A stretch of 64,000 nt of DNA from Pseudomonas grandcourensis. GTDB taxonomy: Bacteria; Pseudomonadota; Gammaproteobacteria; Pseudomonadales; Pseudomonadaceae. The position numbers were made by a program, and so were the translations under genes. Positions within the stretch are counted from its first letter, which is position 1. The number at the start of each line of letters is the position of its first letter. Below the pieces are notes generated by a model that saw nothing but the letters and a program-made list of their open reading frames with translations, had not been told where the DNA came from and searched no databases. The stretch covers positions 2,642,501-2,706,500 of the forward strand of contig NZ_CP150919.1 of the NCBI RefSeq assembly GCF_039909015.1, written 5' to 3'. Below, piece after piece: positions 1-6,888 of this stretch.

Positions 1-378
1 GTGTCGATGGGGGCCTATGTTGGCGAAGTGATTCGTGGTGGCCTGCTGGCGGTGCCCAAGGGTGAGATGGAAGCCGCGTCAGCGTTTGGCATGACCGCGC
101 GCCAGTCGTTGTTGCGGGTGCGCTTGCCCCGAGCCTTGCGCCTGCTGTTGCCGACGCTTGCGGGGGAAACCGTGATGCTGCTCAAGTCCACGGCGCTGGC
201 CTCGACCATTGCCGTGATCGATCTGCTCGGCGCCGCCAACGTGGTCCGCGCGCAGACCCTGCAGGTGTACGAACCCTTGTTGCTGGTGGCCGGGGTGTAT
301 GTCTGCCTGACGTTCCTGATCGAGGCGTTGTTTGCCTTTGCCGAACGGCGCGGGACGCCCGTGCGCAGGTCGGCCTGA
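1..378 (+). CDS. Amino-acid ABC transporter permease, C-terminal part (cut by window start)
   Basis: This is the C-terminal part of an inner-membrane permease of the polar amino acid (HisM/GlnP) ABC family. The conserved EAA loop that docks on the ATPase is visible at residues 24-45 (EAASAFGM, then RVRLPRALRLLLP). Hydrophobic segments follow. Family members are usually 220-250 residues, so roughly half is missing to the left, and the GTG at base 1 is probably not the true start. The stop codon shares one base with the ATG of the next gene (TGATG), so the two are probably translationally coupled. The substrate cannot be told from this fragment. Confidence 0.85.
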   Translation: MSMGAYVGEVIRGGLLAVPKGEMEAASAFGMTARQSLLRVRLPRALRLLLPTLAGETVMLLKSTALASTIAVIDLLGAANVVRAQTLQVYEPLLLVAGVYVCLTFLIEALFAFAERRGTPVRRSA

Positions 379-1382
379 TGAGTTCGCCACGGGTTGACCG
401 CTCGCTGCAGGGCATTGGCCTGTGCACGTTGGGTTACGCATTCCTGTCGTTGCAGGATGCGGTCATCAAGTGGCTGGTGGCTGACTATTCGGTGGTCACC
501 ATTCTGTTCTGGCGCGCCGCTGTGGTGGTCGTGGCAGTGTTGCTGGCGGGGCGCCTGCGCCTGATCCAGCGGGCCTGGCGCTCGCCGAGCCGGCGCCTGC
601 TGGTGGTGCGCGGTTTGCTGTCGATTGTCGCCTGGGTGCTGTACTACACGGCGGCCCGCGACCTGACCCTGGCCGAGATGACCACCCTGTATTTTTCTGC
701 GCCGATCATGGTCACGGTGCTGGCGGCGGTGATTCTCAAGGAGCGCGCCAGCGGCTGGCAGTGGTTCAGCCTGATCATCGGTTTTGTCGGGGTGGTCATC
801 GCCTGTCGCCCCGACAACATGACCGATCCGTTGCCGATCGTCCTGACCCTGTTGGCGGCGATGTGCTGGGCGTTCACCTACATCCAGCTGCGCCAGGTGG
901 ATGAGCAGACCTCCGTGCTGGAGCAGATGCTGATCACCAACGTGGTGTTCGTGATTTGCATGGCGGTCGCCCTGCCGTGGACCCACACGCCATCACCGAC
1001 GCCCGCCTGGCTGGGCATGCTCGGCGCCGGCCTGGTGGGCGGCATCGGCCAGTTCCTGTTGTTCGCCAGTTTCCGCCGCGCCACCGCGACCTTGCTCGCG
1101 CCGTTCGAATACACCGGGCTGATCTGGGCGTTTGCGCTGTCGAGCCTGGTCTGGGGCACGCTGATGGACATGTCACTGATGGTCGGCGCCGGGCTGATCG
1201 CGGTCAGCGGCACCCTGGCGATGATCTTCGGCCGACACCCGTCACAAGACGTCGTCGGTGCTGAATGCTCCGTGACGCAGCCCCTTTATCCAGCAGCGGC
1301 AGATATGCAGTCCGTTGGCGGCGCTGAAGGTCTCGGGGTTCAGGCACCACTCGAGCCAGAGACCGTCGAGCATCGCCGATAA
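378..1382 (+). CDS. EamA/DMT-superfamily transporter
   Basis: This is a ten-helix drug/metabolite transporter made of two EamA repeats. Repeat one spans roughly residues 10-140 (GYAFLSLQDAVIKWL, later TLYFSAPIMVTVLAAVILKERASGWQW) and repeat two roughly 150-285. These proteins usually export metabolites or amino acids. The recognisable fold ends near residue 286 (AMIFGRHP). The last 50 or so residues form a hydrophilic tail that lies antisense to the end of the convergent TetR gene, so the tail is probably a read-through extension with no family counterpart. The gene starts on the stop codon of the ABC permease. Confidence 0.85.
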   Translation: MSSPRVDRSLQGIGLCTLGYAFLSLQDAVIKWLVADYSVVTILFWRAAVVVVAVLLAGRLRLIQRAWRSPSRRLLVVRGLLSIVAWVLYYTAARDLTLAEMTTLYFSAPIMVTVLAAVILKERASGWQWFSLIIGFVGVVIACRPDNMTDPLPIVLTLLAAMCWAFTYIQLRQVDEQTSVLEQMLITNVVFVICMAVALPWTHTPSPTPAWLGMLGAGLVGGIGQFLLFASFRRATATLLAPFEYTGLIWAFALSSLVWGTLMDMSLMVGAGLIAVSGTLAMIFGRHPSQDVVGAECSVTQPLYPAAADMQSVGGAEGLGVQAPLEPETVEHRR

Positions 1383-1877
1383 GCCGATGGCGGCCAGGCG
1401 CGTGTCGTGAATCACGAAGCCTTCGCTGGCGGCCAGCCCGTCGAGCAACTGGCGGATCAGATCGAGGTAGGCGCGGTAGCTTTTTTCGTGGGACTGGCTG
1501 ACGTGTTCGGAGTGACGGATCAGGCTCCAGAACACTACCCACACGCCGAGCAGTTTCGGGTCCATGACCCTGGGCGAGAACGAGCCTTCGAGGAAGGCAT
1601 CGATCTTTTGCGCGGGTGTCTGGGCCTGTTCGATTTCCTGGAGCAGGGCGGTGGTCAGTTCGCTCGCGAGCCGCTGGTAGGTGTCGGCGATCAGTGCCTC
1701 GATGCTGCCGAAGTGATGGTTGAGCAACCCCACGGACACCCCGGCCTCGGTGGCAATGCGTCGCACGGAAATCCCGGCGTGACCGTCGCGGCCCAGGCAG
1801 CGCAGGGTGGCGGCCACCAGCATTTCGCGACGGTCCTCGGGTTCGGTGCGGCGGTTTTTCGGGGCATCGGTTGTCAC
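1242..1877 (-). CDS. TetR-family regulator (BetI-like C-terminal domain)
   Basis: This 211-residue repressor has its helix-turn-helix at about residues 35-60 (ISVRRIATEAGVSVGLLNHHF), followed by a ligand-binding domain of the BetI/TetR_C type. It is divergent from the aspartoacylase-like gene at 1995. The 117-bp gap between them holds a perfect TTGAAC-N4-GTTCAA dyad, a likely operator for self-repression and control of that gene. Its last 141 bases overlap the convergent EamA transporter gene. The ligand is unknown. Confidence 0.9.
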   Translation of the reverse strand: MTTDAPKNRRTEPEDRREMLVAATLRCLGRDGHAGISVRRIATEAGVSVGLLNHHFGSIEALIADTYQRLASELTTALLQEIEQAQTPAQKIDAFLEGSFSPRVMDPKLLGVWVVFWSLIRHSEHVSQSHEKSYRAYLDLIRQLLDGLAASEGFVIHDTRLAAIGLSAMLDGLWLEWCLNPETFSAANGLHICRCWIKGLRHGAFSTDDVL

Positions 1878-1917
1878 AAGGCTGTCCTTGGGTGAGGTTC
1901 CACGATGCCGAGCTTAG

Positions 1918-1933
1918 TTGAACGTCTGTTCAA
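1918..1933. promoter_or_regulatory. Palindromic operator candidate, TTGAAC-GTCT-GTTCAA
   Basis: This is a perfect 6+4+6 dyad in the divergent region between the TetR gene and the hydrolase gene at 1995. It lies 41 bp upstream of the TetR start codon and 61 bp upstream of the hydrolase start. Its size and position fit a TetR-family site; binding is inferred. Confidence 0.55.
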
Positions 1934-1994
1934 TCACCAGCCACGGCAGCAGCGATACAACGTTTCTCAGCATTCATGACGGGAGGGAAAGCCA

Positions 1995-3011
1995 ATGCCG
2001 CAGGATATTTCGTTCAGTGTTCGCAACAACAACGGTGATGCCGTGCAGGTCGGTGCCTGGCGCTATGCAGGCGACGACAGCGGGCCAAACGTGCACCTGC
2101 AGGCCGGCGTCCATGCCGATGAAATCGCGGGGATGCTGGTCCTGCACCTGCTGATGCAACGACTGCAAACCGCCGAAACCCAGGGCCGTCTCAAAGGCAA
2201 CATCACCGTGGTGCCGCAGGCCAATCCGCTGGGCATCGGGCAGTTTCGCCAGGGGCGGATTCTCGGCCGTTATCACGACGCCACCGGGCAAAACTTCAAT
2301 CGCGCGTTCGACCAGTCAGCGGCCATGGAGCGACCTTCGACCTGCGTTCAACAATGGCAAAAGCAACTGGTGCAACTGGCCGCCCCGGCCGATGTGATGC
2401 TCGACCTGCACACCGATGACGAGGCCCTGCCGTACCTGTACGTGCACCGCAGTTTCTGGCCCCGTGGCCGCGAACTGGCGGCGGCGATGAAGATGGACGT
2501 GGCGATCATCTGGGATGACGGCGGCGATGGCTCCTTCGAGGAAACCATCATTGCCCCGTGGATACGCGACGGAGTCACTGCAGGGCGAATGGCCGCGACC
2601 CTGGAACTGCGCGGGCAGGGCGATGTCAGCGATCGTTTCGCCGAACAGGATGCAGAAGGGCTGTACAACTGGCTGTGCGGTTGCGGTGTCATCGATGAGT
2701 CAGTGGCGCCCGCGGACTGGCCCGTCGAAGCCGTAGAAATGGGCCACATGGAAACCATCATCGCCCCGCAACCCGGGGTGTTGATCTTCGAAAAAGAGCT
2801 GGGGGATTTCGTCGAGGAAGGCCAGCGCTTTGCACGGATACTCGGGCGCCCGGGTGATCCATCCTCCGAAGTGGTGTTGCACGCCGAACAAGCGGGGCGC
2901 CTGGTGACGCGCTATCGCGATCACCTGATCCCCCAGGGCATGGGGGTGGCGAAATTCACCGGTAGCCGGGTGTCGAGAAACTGGAGTGGTGGGTTGCTGG
3001 ATCCGAACTAG
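1995..3011 (+). CDS. Succinylglutamate desuccinylase/aspartoacylase-family hydrolase
   Basis: This 338-residue zinc-dependent deacylase belongs to the AstE/AspA family, which removes acyl groups from N-acyl amino acids. The metal site is visible as H40 and E43 (GVHADE) plus H139 (LDLHTDD); QNFNRAF at about 99-105 fits the substrate-binding Asn-Arg segment. The C-terminal part (from about residue 250, MGHMETIIAPQPGVLIFEKELGD) resembles the beta-rich domain of this family. A strong site, GGGAGG, precedes the ATG. It is divergent from the TetR gene and probably under its control. The exact substrate is unknown. Confidence 0.8.
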   Translation: MPQDISFSVRNNNGDAVQVGAWRYAGDDSGPNVHLQAGVHADEIAGMLVLHLLMQRLQTAETQGRLKGNITVVPQANPLGIGQFRQGRILGRYHDATGQNFNRAFDQSAAMERPSTCVQQWQKQLVQLAAPADVMLDLHTDDEALPYLYVHRSFWPRGRELAAAMKMDVAIIWDDGGDGSFEETIIAPWIRDGVTAGRMAATLELRGQGDVSDRFAEQDAEGLYNWLCGCGVIDESVAPADWPVEAVEMGHMETIIAPQPGVLIFEKELGDFVEEGQRFARILGRPGDPSSEVVLHAEQAGRLVTRYRDHLIPQGMGVAKFTGSRVSRNWSGGLLDPN

Positions 3012-3043
3012 TGATAGCCCAGCCAACATCAAAAACACAGGAA

Positions 3044-3075
3044 CTGAGGTGAGGGCGCAAACTCCCTCGCCTCAG
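3044..3075. terminator. Hairpin between convergent genes
   Basis: A 12-bp stem (CTGAGGTGAGGG paired with CCCTCGCCTCAG, one G-T pair) with an 8-nt loop sits between the ends of the convergent genes at 1995-3011 and 3086-3445. There is no clear T-run, so termination is tentative and could work in both directions. Confidence 0.45.
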
Positions 3076-3085
3076 GTAACCGTAT

Positions 3086-3445
3086 TTATGCGGGCGGGTC
3101 GATTTGGTCCAGCACCCGATTCGCCGTGATCTCCGCCAACATCACACTGTTGGAAATCCCCAGCAGGGCATTGCGTGAGCCTCCATCCAGATGATCCACC
3201 AACTGGTGCACCATCACATCGACCGAGGCCAGCGTTTCGACCAGATAAACCACCAGGGTTTCGGTCGTGGCTTCGGGATCAACGGTAAACAGGTGGCTGG
3301 GTCTGCGCGGTGTGGCTTTGATGTCGGCAGTTGAGGGGAAGTGGAAGGCGAGCGCGCGTTCGGCGGCCTCGTTGAGCTTGTTTGAATCGGGTTCGTATGG
3401 GGATGTCGGATCGGTGTCCGGCGGGTTGGGGGTGACTTTGAACAT
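3086..3445 (-). CDS. Small DUF6124-like Pseudomonas protein
   Basis: This 119-residue protein has a Pro/Asp-rich N-terminus (MFKVTPNPPDTDP) and then a helical region, including ATTETLVVYLVETLASVDVM. From memory this is the pattern of the DUF6124 (formerly DUF3077-like) family common in Pseudomonas; its function is unknown. I chose the start at 3445 because GGAG lies 7 nt upstream. A longer reading frame runs to 3604 but passes through a strongly structured leader. No membrane segment or signal peptide is visible. Confidence 0.7.
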   Translation of the reverse strand: MFKVTPNPPDTDPTSPYEPDSNKLNEAAERALAFHFPSTADIKATPRRPSHLFTVDPEATTETLVVYLVETLASVDVMVHQLVDHLDGGSRNALLGISNSVMLAEITANRVLDQIDPPA

Positions 3446-3745
3446 GGTTATCTCCGCTTCATGGTTGAAGCTGCCACGTTCGTTTCCAGGCGAAGAGGTG
3501 GCAGCTGTACGCAGGCTGGAAACCCGGGGAAACGGCAACCCGGTAGACCCGAAGGTCTCCCGCGCACAGCCGCCATAACGGAGTGCACACTTAAAAGCGC
3601 GCAAGCATAGGTTATGAAGGGCGCAGTTGCGCCATTTTCATTTCGGGGTTTCCAGACCCGGCCGCTGATGGGCAGTGGCGCGGAAACGATAGAGACCAGG
3701 GGCAAGGCGCACAAGCCGGCGGATTCTGGCGTAACCGTAGGCAAC
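3446..3745 (-). promoter_or_regulatory. Structured 5' leader of the DUF6124-like gene
   Basis: Reading on the minus strand, the sequence upstream of the start codon contains a short hairpin with a UUCG tetraloop (AGACC-TTCG-GGTCT, 3545-3558). Nearer the ribosome-binding site is a 9-bp perfect stem (AGCTGCCAC/GTGGCAGCT, 3469-3506) with a 20-nt loop. A 98-codon frame overlaps the leader but has no ribosome-binding site I trust. Tight hairpins just before the Shine-Dalgarno suggest a cis-acting RNA or translational control. The 5' end is not known, so the limits are approximate. From 3746 to 3838 I see nothing else. Confidence 0.5.
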
Positions 3746-3838
3746 GACGCAAGGTGTCGTAGCTTTCAGGAAATAACCTACAGCCTTTTTAAACAAGTGC
3801 TATTGCTCAGATGCAGACGCTCTGCGCGGACCCCGTGA

Positions 3839-4207
3839 TCAAGGCATGCTCAGGGTAATCAAGTAGTTTCCGGAACGGACCGGCGAGCCTGCATCATCCA
3901 CCAACACATACTGCTGATCGAAATAGCGACCTTCTTGACCACTGTCAGCGAGCAGTTTGACGTGGGTACGGGATTGACCGACAGCGCTCACACTGGCAGT
4001 TGGCGTGAGGGTGTTTGCCTCAACCCCCATCGCGCGACTCTGGGCAGAGCATTGGTAAAGATCGAATGTGCCATCCGTCCCCACGCGTGACTGACAGCCC
4101 GGCTCCACAATGCTGCCTTGAAACCTGATGGTGCCCGGCGCCGCCAGGCACGCACCACTGAATGCGAACAAAAGACTCAATCCCGCTGCTATACGTTTAC
4201 CGTTCAT
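3839..4207 (-). CDS. Small type 1 fimbrial-like secreted protein
   Basis: This 122-residue protein has a signal peptide (MNGKRIAAGLSLLFAFSGACLA) and then a pilin-like N-terminal strand (GTIRFQGSIVEPGC) with a paired cysteine near residue 56 (LYQCS), as in the Ig-like fold of type 1 pilins. Typical pilins are 160-180 residues, so this is a short version and may be an orphan pilin-domain protein. No chaperone or usher gene lies nearby. The start is set by AAGGAG nine bases upstream. A longer frame to 4402 has no such support. Confidence 0.7.
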   Translation of the reverse strand: MNGKRIAAGLSLLFAFSGACLAAPGTIRFQGSIVEPGCQSRVGTDGTFDLYQCSAQSRAMGVEANTLTPTASVSAVGQSRTHVKLLADSGQEGRYFDQQYVLVDDAGSPVRSGNYLITLSMP

Positions 4208-4470
4208 GTCTGACGCTCCTTGAGTTGTAAGGTCTAGGTCGTCAATGAAGGGTAGTAGCTTGAGGCTTTTGTTGTATCGCCGTGTATCAAGGCACCACAT
4301 CTTCGTACAGCCATACAAAACCAGCTCCCCACGGATACAGCCCGGATACACCACTGGGGCCAAATAGACCTGCCAAAGCGAGATGCATCCCGCACCTCGC
4401 AACCAGGTTTATCAACCCTTGCGGTACGACCAATAGAGGTCCCGCCGCGCTATTGAACCGGAGTATCAAC

Positions 4471-4929
4471 ATGACTCGTATCCAGTCGAACAAAACCCGC
4501 ATTGGCCTGATCGCTGTTGCACTGGTCGGCGGTATCAACTTCGCGTCCACCGCTTTTTCGGCCGAAGCCTTGCCTCAGGGCTATCAGCTGGCTGCCGCAG
4601 AAAAGACCAGCGAAGGCAAATGTGGCGAAGGCAAGTGCGGTGCCGAAGCCAGCGCGCAAAAGACCCAGGCCGAGGGCAAGTGCGGTGAAGGCAAGTGCGG
4701 CGATGCTTCTTTCGCGCGTACCGACGCCGATCATGACGGCCGCGTTTCGCTCAAGGAACTGCTGGCGGTAGCGCCAAAGGGCACTGAGGAATTCAAGGCG
4801 ATGGACACCAACGGCGACGGTTTCCTGTCCGAAGGTGAGGTGTACAAGTTCCGCACCAACCAGTTCATCTCCAACGGCAAGAAAGTGCCGACCGAGCTGT
4901 TCACCAAGTTGAGCCAGGCTAAAGACTGA
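4471..4929 (+). CDS. HvfA-like EGKCG-repeat protein fused to two EF-hands
   Basis: This 152-residue exported protein has a signal-like N-terminus (cleavage probably after AFSA, near residue 31). Two paired EGKCG-EGKCG motifs follow at residues 48-57 and 68-77 (Cys51, 56, 71, 76). Two canonical EF-hand loops come next: D85-x-D87-x-D89-G...E96 and D112-x-N114-x-D116-G...E123. EGKCG repeats are the hallmark of HvfA/bufferin precursor peptides, in which DUF692-type enzymes modify the cysteines for copper binding. No such enzyme gene is next to it here. The EF-hands should bind calcium in the periplasm. GGAG precedes the ATG by seven bases. Confidence 0.75.
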   Translation: MTRIQSNKTRIGLIAVALVGGINFASTAFSAEALPQGYQLAAAEKTSEGKCGEGKCGAEASAQKTQAEGKCGEGKCGDASFARTDADHDGRVSLKELLAVAPKGTEEFKAMDTNGDGFLSEGEVYKFRTNQFISNGKKVPTELFTKLSQAKD

Positions 4930-4941
4930 TCGGCCGCAAAC

Positions 4942-4982
4942 AAAAAAACCCTTCCTGGGTTGAAACGCAGGAAGGGTTTTTT
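4942..4982 (+). terminator. Rho-independent terminator
   Basis: An AAACCCTTCCTG / CAGGAAGGGTTT stem with a nine-nucleotide loop is followed by a T-run. It lies 12 bp after the stop codon of the EGKCG/EF-hand gene. The A-run on the other side means it could also work on the minus strand. Confidence 0.85.
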
Positions 4983-5219
4983 GCGTGGGCAGTCGCGAAG
5001 GGCCGCAGTCGACCCATTGCTGCCGGTCAGCATCAGCGGAAATTGGGCTAGTGCTGACCATCCCGAAAAACTCATTCAGACATCATTAGTGCGAGCCTGT
5101 TTTATGCCAATTTTTTGCTTGTATTCTTTTAGGCAAAGACTGCCATCACCAAAAGCAGGCTTGGGACATGCTGACTACGTCCGCCTTGGCCGGTTGCTTG
5201 CGGCAGCATCAGAAGACTT
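4983..5219. repeat. Intergenic region with one copy of a dispersed TGCC/GGCAG repeat
   Basis: The segment at about 4986-5050 (GTCGCGAAGGGC, CAGTCGACCCATTGCTGCCG) resembles sequences near 16690, 45740, 46300 and 48760 in this window. It looks like a decayed dispersed repeat. No gene is evident in this gap. Confidence 0.4.
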
Positions 5220-5633
5220 TCAACGCTCACATTGAAGCGCAGACTCGACAGCGCTCAGCAAAGCTTCCCCGCTGAAGGGTTTACGTAAACATTCGATGGG
5301 CTCATAACGGCTGGTTTCGGCCAGTGTTGCGTCATCCCAGTGTGCCGACATGCAAATCACTGGAAATTTTCTGTGTTTGAGCGTCAGTGCGTGCATGACC
5401 TCTATCCCTGACAGTCCGTTCATCTTTAAATCCAACAGCAGACACGCGATGTCGTCGAAGTTTTCGAGGGCTAGGAACTCCTCTCCCGAAGTGAATACCC
5501 GAGAGCGGTATCCCACCGACCGCAGCAGATTGGCCAGGCTTTTGCGAACGGACGCATCGTCGTCCACGATACAGACGATGATCATGGCGCTGACGGATGA
5601 CCCGGGCGCGGCGCAGTCATTGTTGGTAGTCAT
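5220..5633 (-). CDS. Single-domain response regulator (FixJ-type receiver)
   Basis: This protein of up to 137 residues is only a receiver domain. It has the acidic pocket D24-D26, the phosphorylation site D68 (LLLDLKM), S96 and K118 (RKPF). A start at Met17 is also possible. There is no output domain, so it may relay phosphate or act by binding a partner. Its start codon overlaps the end of the upstream response regulator by four bases, so the two are co-translated. The likely kinase partner is the large hybrid protein encoded divergently at 6889. Confidence 0.9.
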   Translation of the reverse strand: MTTNNDCAAPGSSVSAMIIVCIVDDDASVRKSLANLLRSVGYRSRVFTSGEEFLALENFDDIACLLLDLKMNGLSGIEVMHALTLKHRKFPVICMSAHWDDATLAETSRYEPIECLRKPFSGEALLSAVESALQCER

Positions 5634-6622
5634 GTAGGACTCTGCGCGCCAAACGTCGGCTCTGAGCTAATCAGCCCATACAGGTTGACCAGGCTCACCA
5701 GCGAGCGCGTTTGCATCTTCTCCATGATGTGTTTGCGGTGGACCTTGGCGGTGATTTCGCTGGTACCCAGCCGGTTGGCGATGTGTTTGTTGGACAGCCC
5801 CTCCACGACCAGTGGCAGCACTTCGCACTCACGAGGGGTCAACAGAGCGGCTTTTTTACGGGCGGCTTGAATGCGCCGCCATTGCTCGAATGCCATCGCT
5901 GCACGTTGACGGGTGATGCGCAGGGTATCGAGCAACTGCTCGTCGTTGAAAGGTTTGGTCATGAACTCGACCGCTCCCGCTTTCATGGCCTGCACCGACA
6001 TCGGGATGGTGCCGAACCCTGTCATGAAAATCACCGGCCACGGATGTCCGCGTTGTCCGAGTGCCGATTGCAGTTCCAGACCTGTCGCCTCGGGAAGGCT
6101 GATGTCCAGCAATAGGCAAGCCGGGCCAATGTCGAGGTCAGCGCTGAGCACTTCTTCGGCCGAGGTGAATACCCGGTGCGCGATGCCTTCGGCCCGCAGC
6201 AAACGACTGAGTGCTGTGCGTACGGATGCTTCGTCATCCACGATGTACACCGGCACGCTGTCAGGATCGATCGTCTCCTGATCCTCGGATGCAAAGGTGC
6301 CCGGTGATACCGGATGGAACAGGGGCTGGGGCGATTCACGTTCTTTCAATAATCGGTAACCTCGGCGCGGGACCGTCTGGATGAACTCTTTTTCTCCAAG
6401 CAACTTGCGCAGCGAGGAAATCTGCACCTGGAGATTGTTTTCCTCGACGACGGTGTCAGGCCAGACCTGCGTGATCAATTCATTCTTGCTGACGATTCGG
6501 CCATCTGCTTGCAACAGCACCGACAGGATTTCGAATGCCCGGCCCCCCATACGCAGCGGCCGTCCATCAAGAAAGGCTTCACGCCGTTCCAGGGAAATAG
6601 TGGCTTGGCCGAGTCGGATCAT
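5630..6622 (-). CDS. Response regulator with two DNA-binding domains (wHTH-REC-LuxR)
   Basis: This 330-residue regulator has an unusual order. An OmpR/CadC-type winged helix occupies residues 1-95 (ends VPRRGYRLL). A FixJ-type receiver spans about 124-240 with D129/D130, phospho-acceptor D173, T201 and K223. A LuxR/GerE helix-turn-helix covers 262-318 (LTPRECEVLPLVVEGLSNKHIA). Most regulators carry only one of the two DNA-binding domains. I chose the ATG at 6622 because GAGG lies five bases before it; a longer start at 6673 has no ribosome-binding site. It is divergent from the large sensor kinase gene and probably regulates from the shared 266-bp gap. Confidence 0.88.
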   Translation of the reverse strand: MIRLGQATISLERREAFLDGRPLRMGGRAFEILSVLLQADGRIVSKNELITQVWPDTVVEENNLQVQISSLRKLLGEKEFIQTVPRRGYRLLKERESPQPLFHPVSPGTFASEDQETIDPDSVPVYIVDDEASVRTALSRLLRAEGIAHRVFTSAEEVLSADLDIGPACLLLDISLPEATGLELQSALGQRGHPWPVIFMTGFGTIPMSVQAMKAGAVEFMTKPFNDEQLLDTLRITRQRAAMAFEQWRRIQAARKKAALLTPRECEVLPLVVEGLSNKHIANRLGTSEITAKVHRKHIMEKMQTRSLVSLVNLYGLISSEPTFGAQSPT

Positions 6623-6888
6623 AGGTTCCTCTGCACTGCGTTGACGGGGAGTGACGCCAAAACGTCGTTTCATCAGGGCTACACGCTATGGGACGGCCTC
6701 GCATAATGCAATTATCCCGAGGGATAACACGCCGCGATTTCAGTGCACAAAAATCACAGTGCGCCAGGGTCCTAAACTGCCACCCTGATGCCGATAACGG
6801 ACAGGATTACTCGAGCGCAGCCATCGGACCAGAGCCTTGCGTATACTCACCGGCTCAGCCCGAAACGAATCTTCAGCGGTGATTGTTC

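Noticed and set aside
15..986. 323-codon minus-strand frame
   Set aside because: It is a GC-rich antisense shadow of the ABC permease and EamA genes, with a low-complexity His/Gln/Arg-rich translation.
3448..3744. 98-codon frame on the minus strand in the DUF6124-like leader
   Set aside because: It has no ribosome-binding site I trust and overlaps strong RNA hairpins; I treat it as leader RNA, not a protein.
4471..4929. A complete HvfABC-type metallophore operon
   Set aside because: Only the EGKCG protein is present; neighbours are a fimbrial-like gene and signalling genes.
6623..6673. Longer N-terminus for the two-DNA-binding-domain regulator
   Set aside because: GAGG supports the start at 6622; the 17 extra codons have no ribosome-binding site.
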